Positions 23,010 to 35,104 of a DNA stretch of 64,000 bases are shown here, in pieces. Made by a program: the position numbers and the translations under genes. The notes under the pieces were generated by a model. That model did no database searches, was not told the DNA's origin, and worked only from the letters and a program-made list of their open reading frames with translations. Position 1 is the stretch's first letter. Every line of letters begins with the position of its first letter. Source of the DNA: Pseudisothecium myosuroides (Eukaryota > Streptophyta > Bryopsida > Hypnales > Lembophyllaceae); contig OX637297.1 of assembly GCA_951799445.1 (NCBI GenBank), positions 434,001 through 498,000 of the forward strand, given 5' to 3'.

Positions 23010-23788
23010 ACCGTTTCTGTAGAAAAAGCGAGTGGAATCTATCCAACTATTATTACCCCAAAATGTCAGTGGCATAATTTCAACTTACGGCATTGCATTC
23101 CTTTTTTTAGCTGCGTAGCTACAAAGTCATCCCCGAATCAGGTGATCTTTTATTTTCAGCTGCCCTCCGAATATGAGCGTTCAAAATTGAATTTCTCCAA
23201 TTTTGTTGGTGCCAATCCTTTCCCGCCCACGAGTTCCCGCGAATGAGCCGGGTGTAAGCCCTCATCGACTATTCCAAAATTCTTCTTCACTCTTTCTTAT
23301 TGTCCGGATCAACTCGTGTGCGCCTTGGGTTCTTCGCTGTTGTAATTGAGCTCTTGATTGAGAGTTGCAGGTGTAGTGCAATTATTGAGTGCACATTTCA
23401 CTGAGTGTTATCTTAGCCAACGAGTCCTGGCAGGAGGATCTCCGCTTCACAGCGCTTGTAGTAAACGAATTCAATTTTTGTTAGCACATTGCGGGCTCAG
23501 TTTCTTGCTTTGAATTGGTTACGGATTTCGTTTGACTCTATGTGCAGTACGGAGAGATGATTAAGGACATTGAACGAGTCCAGTATGGAGGGAGTACCAT
23601 AGATTCTTTAGCTTGTAAGATACAGAACGGTGTACAATTCAATGATAAATCCTGCATTTCATTTCGCCGTCTCTGAAACTGATGCTTGTAGTTGAAGTGT
23701 TGGTTCCTCCAAAATGGGTGCCGGGAAATACGGAATCATATGTTTACGACCAGTTAGTGTTACTATTCCGCAAATTACGGGACAAATA
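23010..23788. other. Stretch without a gene before the dyad cluster
   Basis: Short frames only. The stretch near 23100-23250 has more mixed composition (CCTTTCCCGCCCACGAG) and may belong to a promoter or leader of the downstream transposase gene, but no TATA box or start site can be fixed by eye. Confidence 0.35.
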
Positions 23789-24576
23789 AGCTCGAATCGA
23801 GCTAACTGCCCAACCATGTCGAGGATCTTGTACGTAGGAATTCAGCTCGATTCGAGCTAAATATCTAAGAGTTTGAATATGAACAAATCAAAAGTATTCA
23901 TATAATGCTGAAACTGGAAGAAATCCCGTCTGCTATTTAGCTCGACTCGAGCTTCACTGTTGATAATCTAACAATATTTGATTCATGGAGGTAATTTTTA
24001 ATAGTAACAAACACAATCTGTAGTTTGGATTCAGCTCAATTCAAGCTGAATCGTCATGCATAACTCACATCAAAATTCAAGTGGATACAAAATACTATAA
24101 AAAAATCTTCTGAACATTTATAGTATAATTTAATGTTCTAGGCGTCGTTGTGTGTCAGGCAAGAAACCGATTTATAGATATTATTATACCAGTATAAAAT
24201 CTATAAGCAACTTCTGAAGTGAAATAACTAGTCAAAGTAATTGGGACATGAGCTGTCGATTAGCTCGAGTCGAGCTGATCTGGGTTTCTCAGCGTTCGAG
24301 ATTGACAATACTCTTTTCATTTTCATATCATGTTCGTCATATGTTATTGAGGTAAATTCCTCAAAATCTTATCTTGACAAGAGAATTAGCTATAATGGCT
24401 CTAAGAATTATGAATACTGCCACATCTCCTTTAAAGGAATGGTCAGGGTCATTTTGATCGCGTTAAGGATTAATATTTTACAAAATTCAGGAGGAACTCT
24501 TTCTTAGATAAAAATGTTTTCATTTCATGGAAGCGTATGATATCTATAAGTTACACCATTGAGCTCGATTCGAGCT
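23789..24576. repeat. Cluster of six AGCTCGANTCGAGCT dyads upstream of the DUF7869-like gene
   Basis: Copies start at 23789, 23844, 23939, 24033, 24262 and 24562. All except 24033 are perfect 15-bp dyads with a free central base. The last ends 71 bp before the ATG at 24648. A splice acceptor (TTTTTTTGTAG) stands about 10 bp before that ATG, so the cluster may lie in a 5'-UTR intron, matching the intronic placement in the minus-strand gene. Confidence 0.87.
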
Positions 24577-24647
24577 TAATGGATCGGAGATGTACTCTGA
24601 AACATACACTCACAAAATGTTGGCCTCTTTTTTTGTAGGCTTCTGTC

Positions 24648-27488
24648 ATGAGTTCCTCTGAGATTTCAGCTGACCCTATGGAGTATTCAGACGATGAAAA
24701 TCATTCGAATCACGGTGTGAATGTCGAAATTCCGGAATGCGAAGGAATTCCACGTCATCTCTGGAATACTAGAACCGTTACTTTGTACAACAATGGCGGT
24801 CTACTCGTTGGCGAAGGTACTTGCCATAGCGTCAATTCGGACCTCATGCTTGGTGCGAATGGTCCTCTCAGGGATACCCACGTCACTGTGCACATTACGA
24901 GGACTCATTCTAAAGTGGACATCCCGGAGGAGAGAATCTACTATTTGATGGCTTGGCCCATTGACAGAGTCCACTGCTCTGGGGCAAGTCTTCGCGACCA
25001 TGAACTACGGGATAATTTCAGAACTCAGCAAGCCCTTCTTCTGAATCCTCCTACACGAACTTCTGCCAGGCCTTATTCAAGTCTACTTCGATATCCACCT
25101 CGCGTGATAGCCCTCAAGTCTAAAGAGCTCCTCACTCTACAGTCCATCAACCTCGTTTCCAACAAAATCTGCTGCAGCAAAAACTGTGTTCAGCCGTTTC
25201 CAAGGGAGAAAATTCGAGCCTTCAGAGAACGCATGTACCACAGCTCATCATTTAAGTTCAGGTCCCACATGAAGACTGATGTGCATAGATCAATTCATCT
25301 TGATGCACGTGGAGGAAGATGGTGACCATTGAAAGCATTAGTGTGTGCATGCGAGCATGGATGCATATTGCTGCTGTACCGGAGGCAACGTTTTATCGTT
25401 ATCTAAAATACTGGAAGGACGATCGAGAGGCGCGTGCACACGATAATACGGGGTTGTTGAAGCCAAGGAAACATACTGAACAAGCCACGGCAACGTTGAA
25501 GTGCATCCTCGACAAGGAGGCGGATCACATGCCACATCGTACCCGAACTCTGAAGTCAGGGGACAAAGTCGTCTCCATGTGTCTCCCCGCTACCTTTCAA
25601 TGGAAGGGTAAAATGAAAGAAATCAACGAAGTGAATGCGGCCTTCGGATTGCCGGACGTTTCAACTTCAAACTTGAGCAAGATTAGGTCCTCAAAGTTCC
25701 CGGAGTACGAGGTCAAGAAGCCTAGAGATAACTTTGCTCGGTGTTCAGAGTGTGTCAGATTACAAGAGATACGGAAGAGTTGTTTTGTCGGATCTGAAAG
25801 TGCTCTGAAATGGACAAGGAGGCTAGATAGACACTTGGCTATTGCTCGAGCGCATAGGGAGCTGTATTATGCAAATCGTTACCAGTCGCACAGTTTTCCA
25901 CACGAGTGTTTGACAATCATGCATGACAAGATGGACCATTCTAAAACTGCATCCCTGTTCTTCTCTCACAAGACTAAAGAACTGGACGGGCTCACGAAAT
26001 TGCCTGTTGCTGTCACCGGCATGATTGCGCATGGTCATGGTGATGTTTGGTACGCGCATTATGGCTTGGAAATGTTTCCTAAAGATTCGAACTACACCGT
26101 TGGCTCCATGGCAAAGTTATTGCGAGATTTGGAATTGCCGCCAAAGTCTTCTTCTCGACAATTGTTTGTGGGGGCAAGGTTGACAAATTTGTCAAAGGCG
26201 CTTCTGAAGGGCGCGAAAATGTGTGAAGCCTCACTCCCCCCGCCACCGGAGACCTTAGTTCCAGCAACGCCTTTGCCGCCCATTTTGAATGTGCAAATGG
26301 ACAATGCCGCTGGGGACAACAAGAACAGATATGTTTTTTGCTACTGGTCTCTACTGGTTGCAAACAAGATTTTTTGTGAAGTGTATGTGAACTTCATGAT
26401 TGTGGGTCATACTCATGACGACATTGATGCGCTCTTTGGAAGATGGAGCATGTTGTTGAAGAAGGAAAATTTCCTGACAATTCCTGCGCTTATGAAGTCG
26501 TTCATGGATGTAGAATCCATTCCCACTATCCCCCACCTTATAGAAGAAGTGCCTGATTTCAAGGCTTTCATTGATGGCAAATTTTTGGCCGGCAACCATA
26601 TCATGATTGGGCACACAAAGCCCCAACAAGTGAAGTTCTACCTTGATTCCCGTGGGTTGTCCTGTCATGAAGTACAAATTGTTGTGCACTGACCTAGATT
26701 GGTTGCCCTCAGGCGCAGGTGGCGGAATTAAATTATGGCATGAGGATTCGGAGGGGCAAAGTTTATGGCCCCATGGAGTACCACAGGCAGTTCTGCCAGT
26801 CCCAATGAAAGCTGAGGCAGACATTGTGAAGGGTATATCCGCGTTTATTAAGTACTGGGAGAACTTGTGCAACCAAGACCGCACCGGGGAATGCCGAAGA
26901 CGACTGGAGCATATAGTGCACTATTGGCGTGGTGTGAAGGTAGCACTTGAAGAACCACTACCTGACTCTACTGTTTTGAAGGAAGGCTTCTGGCCGACTA
27001 CTCGTATTCAGGCGACTCGGGTTGATCAATTAGACATCGATGGAGAGGATTGTGAAGAGTTTGGAGAAGATGATGTGTACATCGGGCCATTGAGTGGTCG
27101 CCCACAACCGTCCTTCAGAGTGGGTCGAGATCTCTTCGAAGGCTATTTTGTTGTGATTACTCCCGCGGAAAATGAGTTGCAACCAGTGTGGATTGCAAGG
27201 GCATTGTCTGATCCTTTTGTTGATCCACTACATCCAAATTCTGTGCGCATTCAATACTTCTGTCCAATAGCAGTAGATGACAATATTCGAAAATTCTACA
27301 TTGGATGGGACAACGGCAGAGGTCTACGTTGGGAGATTGATGCAAAGGAACTGCCACTTTGGCAGCACACGGATGTTGTTATGACAGCGTGGAAGTGTAG
27401 GACCCAGAAAGATACTGCACACTGCAAGATCAAGATTCCTCCTGCTCAAATTGAAATCATCAAGCAGAGTTTGGCTGCAAATTGTTAG
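24648..27488 (+). pseudogene. DUF7869-like DDD transposase, two frameshifts
   Basis: Three overlapping frames (24648-25325, 25319-26692, 26643-27488) make one protein of about 940 codons once two small indels are allowed, near 25320 and 26655. Seen in order: an acidic N-terminus; a VCMRAWMHIAAVPEATFYRY segment; a CSEC knuckle (FARCSECVRLQE); then three acidic sites in IMHDKMDHSKT (codon at 25925), NVQMDNAAGDNKNR (26300) and VGHTHDDIDALFGRWS (about 26415). The spacing and the words DNAAGDNKN and GHTHDDID match the DUF7869 family of plant and algal element proteins, whose core looks like an RNase-H-fold DDD nuclease. The C-terminus (WIARALSDP…YIGWDNGRGLRWEID) is also typical of such proteins. 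No in-frame nonsense codon was found, so decay is recent or modest. Role as transposase is inferred. Confidence 0.75.
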
Positions 27489-27489
27489 T

Positions 27490-28237
27490 CTTAAGTACAA
27501 CGGTTGCTGGAGGGAAGCTCCCTTATTATGTTCTTAGGTCTATATGATAGTGTATTATTTGTCATTTTTATGCCTAGAATATGCTTTTGCGTATACGTAG
27601 AAGACATCATTTTGTGTTCTCATGAATGTGGGCATCTGGATTTTGTTTTCTTTAACGGTAAACATTTCATTTTCATAAAATAGAACTCATAAATATAGAT
27701 TTCTAGTGGATAATACATGTTTTGGTGACGCATTTCCCGTATTCATATCGGAAGTGCAATTTAAATATCATATTAAAGTATTTGCTATTGTATTTTATTT
27801 TCGATTTGTTTCTTGAACACGTGTAATGTTTGACATGGAACATAACAACATTTGTTGGAAGGCGTTCATTGTTTGCATGACTCTCATTTTAATGGAAATT
27901 GCTACTTTAGACCAATTAATTGAGTGATTTTCAAACTAAAGTAGAGCCCATGCAATTCACTAATTGTGCCTTCAAATACCTAAGACTATTTTGAGAGGGC
28001 GGCCATCCTCCATTTTAATGAATATAATGTTATATATGAAATTACTAGAATGTACACACACATGGAAGAGACTGAGAAAGGATTATTGCACAAAAAGGTA
28101 AGGCTTAGAAAATGATTCCGTCAATAACAATATGAGTTGATTGGAACTGCAGTCTACAACTGCACGTTCTACAAAGTTGACTTCCCAAGTCCGCAGTGAA
28201 GGCACAAAGTAATATCCTCTTGAAAAGAGATTGGAGA
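27490..28237. other. 3' flank of the DUF7869-like gene, nothing recognised
   Basis: AT-rich with no open frame of note. I looked for an inverted copy of the left-side sequence that would mark the element's right terminus and could not identify one. Confidence 0.4.
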
Positions 28238-28482
28238 CTAATGAGACTCTGGTGAACTACATGTGAGATGACTAGAAGTCATAGGAGAATCAAGAAGGAT
28301 GGTAACTTCATCATTTGATCCCAATGACGTGCAACATGACAATGGAGATGGAGTGTCCCAATCCCCCTCGAGGTCCTTCAGAAGATTATCAAGATTTACC
28401 AGATGCCGCAAGGGTGTAGGATGTCCAGTCGGCAAATCAGAGTCCGCTGAGGCCTGCATGTCTTCCACCGTAAGGGAAATCT
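28238..28482 (-). CDS. Possible exon, unrecognised acidic protein
   Basis: On the minus strand an acceptor (TTCGTTTTGTAG) is followed by about 80 open codons that end in TAG. The peptide is acidic and Ser/Thr/Leu-rich (LRHLVNLDNLLKDLEGDWD). It looks like a terminal exon, but no upstream exon could be assigned. It is hypothetical. Confidence 0.25.
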
Positions 28483-28696
28483 ACAAAACGAAACATTTAA
28501 ATATAAATCAGACAAGACTTCCTAGAGAAGAAGCTAAACCATGTGGTCCGCATCAAACAATGACCCCTAGTAGTTGATGACGGAGTGCAGCCAAGCACAA
28601 CAAGAACACATCACTAAAAACCTTAGTAAGTTGGGCCCTTCAACTCCAAAAATCTCATAAATCTTTCAAAAGAGAAGTCGCAATAACTGTTATCTT

Positions 28697-29260
28697 TGGG
28701 GGAGCTCTCGGTGCCGAGAGGGCTCCCCCACCGGCGTTGCCTTGCAAAAAAAATGGGGAGGGGCATTCATCCCCCCTCCTCCGATTGAACAATTAGGTTC
28801 CTGATCTTGTTTTATAAAGAAAAGTCGCGACTTGAGATTGGGCGGGGGGAGCTCTCGGTGGCGAGAGGGCTCCCCCACCAACGCTGCCTTGCGAAAAAAA
28901 ATGGGGAGGAGCATTCATCTCCCCTCCCCCGATTGAACAAGCAGGATACCTGATCTCGTTTCATAAAAAAAAACCGCGACTTGGGATTGGGCGAGGGGAG
29001 CTCTTGGTGGCAAGAAGGCTCCCCCCGATAGCGCGGCCTTGCGAAAAAAATGGGGAGGGGCATTCATCTCCCCTCCCCCAATTGAAAAGGCAGGATCCTG
29101 ATCTCTTTTTTTTTTAAAAACCGCGACTTGAGATTTGGCCTGGGGAGCTCTCGATGGCGAGAGGGCTCTCACATCAGCGCGGCCTTGCAAAAAAAATGGG
29201 GAGGGGCATTCATCTGCCCTCCCCCGATTGAACAAGCAGGACCCTAATCTCAAAACTTTG
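28697..29260. repeat. Four ~148-bp tandem repeats, each with a GC-rich hairpin
   Basis: Units start near 28697, 28845, 28993 and 29142. Each opens with a hairpin of the form GGGGGAGCTCTCGG-tg-CCGAGAGGGCTCCCCC. It continues with GCCTTGCGAAAAAAATGGGG, GGCATTCATCTCCCCTCCCC and ATTGAACAAGCAGGA, and ends in CCGCGACTTGAGATTGG. Minus-strand open frames across it are by-products of the repeat. Diverged relatives lie at 35.1-35.4 kb. Confidence 0.85.
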
Positions 29261-30830
29261 AGTGCAAACGCAACAACTGAGAGAGTTTCTTATGCTGTAC
29301 CTCCAAATTTGGCGCTGCTGGTGCCGCCTCTGCTTGGCAAGGCTCCTCCCTCCGCGCAAGCTCTCGATCGCTCCGAGTCTCCATATCTGTGGCTTTGGTA
29401 GTCGCCGGTTGAGAGGAAACACCTGAACTCTGGATTGCAAGGAAACCACGGTGAGCTCCGACAACAAGGCAACAATAGAGGGAACTGGTGAGGAATGACT
29501 AGGTTGGAGAATCCTTGGCGGACAGGGAGCGGGACAATGGCGACAGTTTAGGGTTTCGGTCCCCTTTCCGTGCTTGCAGGGTCGCAGGCCAATCTTAGCC
29601 CTCAAATTTCTTTAATTTGTAGATATTATTTTACTTATCATTCAGTATTTAATTATTTAATAAATATCATATGTGAAGCAGGACAAAGCACTTGAGTTCG
29701 TGTGGTGGACGGAAATTTCATTCTTTCGATATTGGTAATAAGTTTTGGAGTGAAGCCATTACTTACAATGTAGATTCGGTGACCATGACGAACTATAATG
29801 TCCTTGGATTCCTCCTCAGATTCTCAAACATGTATACTAGATTTTGTGTTCTTTCGGGAATCTAGAGAACTAAGTCGGTTTGATACAACTATGCGTGCTG
29901 CATTCTGACGATTCATTCTGGATCTCCTAAGCTCCTTAGAGCTACTAATGCGTAATGAACTCCTTTGTTTCTTCTTGCCCTTCACTTTAGATTTCTACAT
30001 CTATCTTGTCTGCCAGACTACTATGAACCAAACACATTTAATTCGACTCCTAGTACACTGGTCACAATCATTGTCAAGTCTAATCTATGGATCGACGGAG
30101 TGAAAGAGTTCACCTGAGCAGGCTGCTACTTCTTATAGTGAAGGAGGGTGACCCAAAACCCTGAATTCAAAATTCTGATATTCAAATCTGATTACGGCAT
30201 ATTCAATGAACATATTTAATGAGCTGGTAACTATTGATCCATATAGATTGTGTACTTTTGGTTTTGTACACGTCATCTAATATAGCCGTATTTATTCCTT
30301 TTTTAGATGATCATGAAATCATCAATGTTGTCAGAATCAAGCAAAAGATAGATTTCACTCAGATTTACTAGCGGTGGCCCAGGAACTGTATTTACTACAA
30401 TTTGAGGCCGTCACAATTTGAAAAAATTGGTATGTTTAAAACACCTATCATTTCTCATCACAATTAAACACGGATAGATGGTGGCTGACATGATCATTGT
30501 ATGGTGTAATTTCAAAATGGATTGGAAACTATTGATTCTATGTGCATTTGAAATTTTCGTATACCCCGCTATCGCCATTTACATGGGTTCTCTCCTTTTT
30601 TCCCCTGAAATTCCTTGTTCTCTTCTTTAATGATTTTCATATTCACAGAATACTGTTTATTTATGTCAAACAAGATGCTAAGTTTTAGGTGAATAGTTTT
30701 TGATATGAACCCTTGCATTAATCCAGGTGGATATGCAGGACTTTTACATCCCCAATGTCTTTCCACTTACATCACCCTTGCCAGTGAAGTACTCTCTTGT
30801 CTTTAGCCAATTTTCTTTCACATCTCGCCT
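29260..30830. other. No gene recognised between the hairpin repeats and the MULE
   Basis: Short frames around 29.2-29.6 kb lack motifs. The last 100 bp before 30836 are pyrimidine-rich and could be leader sequence of the MULE gene. Confidence 0.35.
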
Positions 30831-30835
30831 CTGCC

Positions 30836-33800
30836 ATGGCTTCCATTCGAGCTGCTGGCCATGAGGTCCCTCTGATACTCCGTCTAAACGCCCATGGCGT
30901 AGCTAATGTTTCGAGTGACCTCCTTCACGTCCGTTATGGTTTCAATGAATCCTCAATCTATGTGGAGGAAGAGATTCAGTCCATTTCCGGAACTTTGCTT
31001 CAGACATTTCTTATGCCTAGGACTAGCAATGTGCATGGTAACACCTGGAGTTTACCGGCGAATTGTTTTAGAGCTTTCGGATTGAACTCTGATGTATCGG
31101 CTGCTTCTATAGAATTTTTGACCCCCTTGTCTGGTGCATCTACTGCACAGGTCCCACTCCTTAAAACCGTTAAAGTAAAATCCGAAGGTCCTTATGAAGC
31201 GCATGATGAGGGTGGCCCAGGTTTTCATAATCCCCCAGCAAAGCAGTTCTTAAGTCCTATTGTTGAGTTATCTAGTGATTCGGAGGGAAAGACTAGGAAT
31301 GTCGGTCGCCGTTTCTCTTCTTCGTGCTCCGTTGACGGTCCTGCAAAGATTCCACCAACCCCTTCCGCGGGCGGCCGAGATAGTAGTGCAAGGAGTTTCA
31401 TCTTCTCTCGCCCGCCACTGTACCCTACGGATACTCAATTTCCCAGCATCATGCAATGTCTTTGAAAGTTAGGGAGAATTCAAGGTTGTAGGAACGAGCT
31501 TGCTACTCTTGATTTTGAATCTATTACTCACAAGAAGGTCCAGTTTCTTCCAACCAACTTTGATGGAGACATTGTCTTAGAGTTGCCACTATGCCGGTCA
31601 TTAGTGTCCTCTAGTTCTTCTAGAAACATGAGTGGCATGGACAAGCGCTATGATGGTCATACATGGTGTCGTACTATGACATCGAATATTCACAATGATT
31701 TTGGCCTTAAGTTTAGAAAGTCCTCTTGTGCAGGGCATTTGACATGCATGAATGAAGAGTGCAATTACTTGAAGCGTGGCTCAAAGAGAAACGAAACGGA
31801 GTGGTCCGATAACACTGGAACTCCTTTCGACGTAGGGTCTATTCCTCCAAATGACACTAGTAGAAAATTCAATTTTTCTGTTGTTTTGGACGCGTTGATC
31901 CGGTCAAAATCTGACAGAAATCTGTTGATTTCAATAGATTTTTGTCAAATTTTGACCGGATCAATGCGTCCAAAACAACAAAAGAACTGAATTTTCTACT
32001 AGTGTGATTTGACACTAGTTTGCAAAGTCTGCAAACTACCACCGACGTGTGTCAATTTTTGCGATGGAAGAATTTGCTATGTTGTAGGTTCAGCGGATAT
32101 GACAAGGGCATGCATTCATTTAGGCCAGCACTCATATCCACCTTGTCGTTGATGGTCTCTATCGGGAATCCGTGGATACAATATCCGGACTCATTGCAAA
32201 AGAAGTAGAAAGAACACCTACAGCGAAAGCCTCGATGATAGCTTTAGCTACTAGCAAGGAGTTCCTCGACACGTTCTTGGTTCATGAGGGTGATGGACCT
32301 AAAGAAATATTGAGGGGCAAAGAACTAGATGACGTCATGGACAAGTTCCAAGTCTTGAGTTCACCAAATGTTAGGAACATGATTGCATCATTCCGTAGCA
32401 CTGGAGTTGGAGGAGGGGAGATCGGTCGTCTACTGGCAATGAAGAAGCAAGCCAAAATCGAGTTCATTTACGATAGCGTGTTTTTTGGTCAGGGACAAGA
32501 GAAAGCGTACTTGTTCAAGATCCTTATTGATGGCCCGGGGAGTGGAGTCGATTTTGTACGTTGGATGCAACCAGGGGGTGATCTCGCTAATTGTTGGCTC
32601 ATGTTTGACCACGTGAAGCGAGTGAAGAGCTGGACTACAATTGCATGTCATGTATATGATTCTAGATATTGTAAAGTCATGACTATTGCAATTTGCGATA
32701 TGCAGTCAAAGGACACTGATGGACAAGTCATTATGTGGAGATGTTTGAATAGAGTTATGGAGAAGTTAGGCTTACCCAATACAAATTTCAAAGGCTTCAT
32801 GGTAGACAGCGCTCAAGCCAATTGGAATGCTGTTCGAATTGCTTACAGCTCTGGCGATCCTTCTGTGAAGATGGTGGACCGAGAACGCACCTGCCTCTTT
32901 CACTAGGCAACTTCTATGAAGCAACACATAGAGAGACTTATTAAGCACAAGTTTCAAAACCAACACACCAAGCTCTATAGAGACTACAAAGACGCAAAGA
33001 ATATGGATGAGGCTGAGAGCAGGTACCTCCAAATCAAAGCCTGATGGTACTCCTCTAGTGCAGCAACGGAGGAATCTTTGAGGGAGCTGGAGTTGTGGTT
33101 GGCATTTTGGCATTTTGGCATTTTAGATACTATCAGCGGAGTGGCTTCATGGAAATTGTAAGCCCTATACTCTTCCTCACACTCTTTTGTATGCAATGTT
33201 GTTTCTGATTTCACTATGAGATTTGGAGTGTACCTAATACGTTTTCTTTCACTTATGCATGATCTCTCAACTGATGAGTTGGCAGATATTCCATCATGTA
33301 ATCTCTCTAAAATAGTTCACAATAAGTGGTTGCAAGCATCTGGAAAATGTGGCACGGATTTATACGTTGCAACTTGTGATGATTGGATAAGAGCGTTCAT
33401 GCAGATGACGAATTACCGAGTGTACCTCAATGGTGGCCCATCTGGATTTGGACCTTTGTGACATGACTTGAAGCTGAAGCAAGCTGTAGCATCCATGGAT
33501 GGTAAGAAAATTACCGACGCCTTATGCAGTATGCTCGGTGCTGAAGAAGTATACACCCGCATTCCACATCTAGAAGGAGAGGAGGTGTTTGGGTCATCAA
33601 AACGGAAACTCGACGTACCCATTGGGTCCAAAGGTGATTCTCATTGCCTAGATAAGGTAAATTTCTCTCATCTTCGAGTACAATTGAGGTCGACCAAAGG
33701 TGCAGGTGCTGGTGTGAAGGACTCTACTCTAGACATTCCTCATGCGAAGCGCGTTTTGGAGACAGATTGTGACCTTTCTGAGTGGCACATAGCCCGCATC

Positions 33801-34634
33801 TCTATGAAGTCAAAGCGGAAATGTCATGCCATTCAGTCTCAAACGGAGGTGAAGTGCAAGATGACCATAGCGAAGGGCTCTAAACCTACTGCTGCTCCCA
33901 TGTACAAGGGTCAGAAGCGCGAGTTTAAAGGTTCAAGAGTGGAGACCGATGAATTCTGGTTTTGTCCGGATGATATCAAGCGTTGTATGATGGGTCCGAG
34001 GAGGTCTCATGTTCTTAGTCGACCAAGAATCCCTGATGTCTAGCCTGTGTTGATTGGGACAGCCCTCTCTTCCGATGAGATTATTCTCTTTGAAGAAGCA
34101 GGCTTCCACTTGCAAGAGCGACCTTCCTTGTCTCCACGACGGCTCTTTACTTCCTCAAAACTATTTGAAGTTGTAGAGTGGACCTACGCCAGGCCTCCTC
34201 ACGCTGACAAGCCTCCTTGCATCCGCAATGGAAAGAGCATTCGCAGAAATGAGAAGGCGCCAACCGAAGATCACCGGAATCAATGGGAGAGCGCCCGGAA
34301 TGTTACAGGGAATATCCTTGGAGTGAACATTTTGCCGTATCCCGGACTCGGAGCTGTCATCACCCTACAATCAGGAGTCGAACCTCATCACATGGTATAT
34401 CAAGTCACTATCTCCAATTTCCCAGCTTGCACTTGCTTGTATTTCACTGGTATGGTATCTACATCTACTGGGAAGCGAGGGAAATATGTCAATTGCAAAA
34501 ACCTCTATTACATTTTTCGATACTTGTGCAAGGTGGACCAGAAGAAGGACAAATTCATTCACTCACCAAGATTTAGTATGGACGAGGTCATGAAACTACT
34601 AGAAATGGCAGGGATGATGAAAAATATTGCCTGA
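30836..34634 (+). pseudogene. MULE-type transposase with SWIM-like zinc finger, heavily decayed
   Basis: The likely start is the ATG in GCCATGGC at 30836. In order: a Ser/Pro-rich N-terminal region; SSCAGHLTCMNEECNYL; a zinc-knuckle-like VCKVCKLPPTCVNFC and TRACIHLGQH; RTPTAKASMI; the transposase core with DFVRWMQPGGDLANCWLMFD and FMVDSAQANWNAVR; a conserved LFH stop; then a long basic linker. Last comes FPACTCLYF…VNCKNLYYIF, a SWIM-type CxC…CxH site whose final His is Asn here. Damage: in-frame stops at 31463, 32904, 33042, 33459 and 34041, a frameshift near 32150, a MITE at 31855-32004, and possibly an intron near 33160-33230. The family assignment follows known MULE proteins; the element's terminal repeats were not found. 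Confidence 0.75.
31855..32004. mobile_element. 150-bp CACTA-type MITE inside the MULE gene
   Basis: It starts CACTAGTAGAAAATTCA and ends TGAATTTTCTACTAGTG. The two halves are nearly full-length reverse complements, so it can fold into a hairpin. It is flanked by a 3-bp duplication, TGA (31852-31854 and 32005-32007). It brings a TGA stop (31988) into the MULE frame. Confidence 0.93.
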
Positions 34635-35104
34635 AATAGTAGAATTAATATCAAATATGTTGTTAGTGGATGAATTTAGTATTGTACTCGTATATTTGTT
34701 GATGCAGAAGTTTAGACTTTCAATCTAGAGGACTACAAATTAAAAGTCTACTTCTTTGAAGTACTATACGTGTACCTAAATTCCTATATAATCACTTTCC
34801 TTGTTCCTACAAGCTAAGTCCACGTATTCCAAGCACTATGAGAGATGCTAAATTTTGACAAATGAATGTCTCTTATAGTGTTGGGTGGATTAGAAATGGA
34901 AGTTTGTGGACTGAAATCAACTAGCCCGGTATCTGAGTTGCTCGACACTGGCCTAATTCAAGTGGGGCAAAATTTGTCGTATAACTTATCTCTGGCATTC
35001 TATGTATGGCTCTATAGTTTTGCGCTTTTAAATTTTCTGAGTTTGAAAGGTGCGGTTCGTAGTAGAGTTAACTAGCTCTCCTTCTATATTTTTGGGTGCA
35101 ACAC

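Noticed and set aside
28690..29605. Overlapping minus-strand frames of about 75-130 codons
   Set aside because: They translate the 148-bp hairpin repeat unit by unit, with no independent motif.
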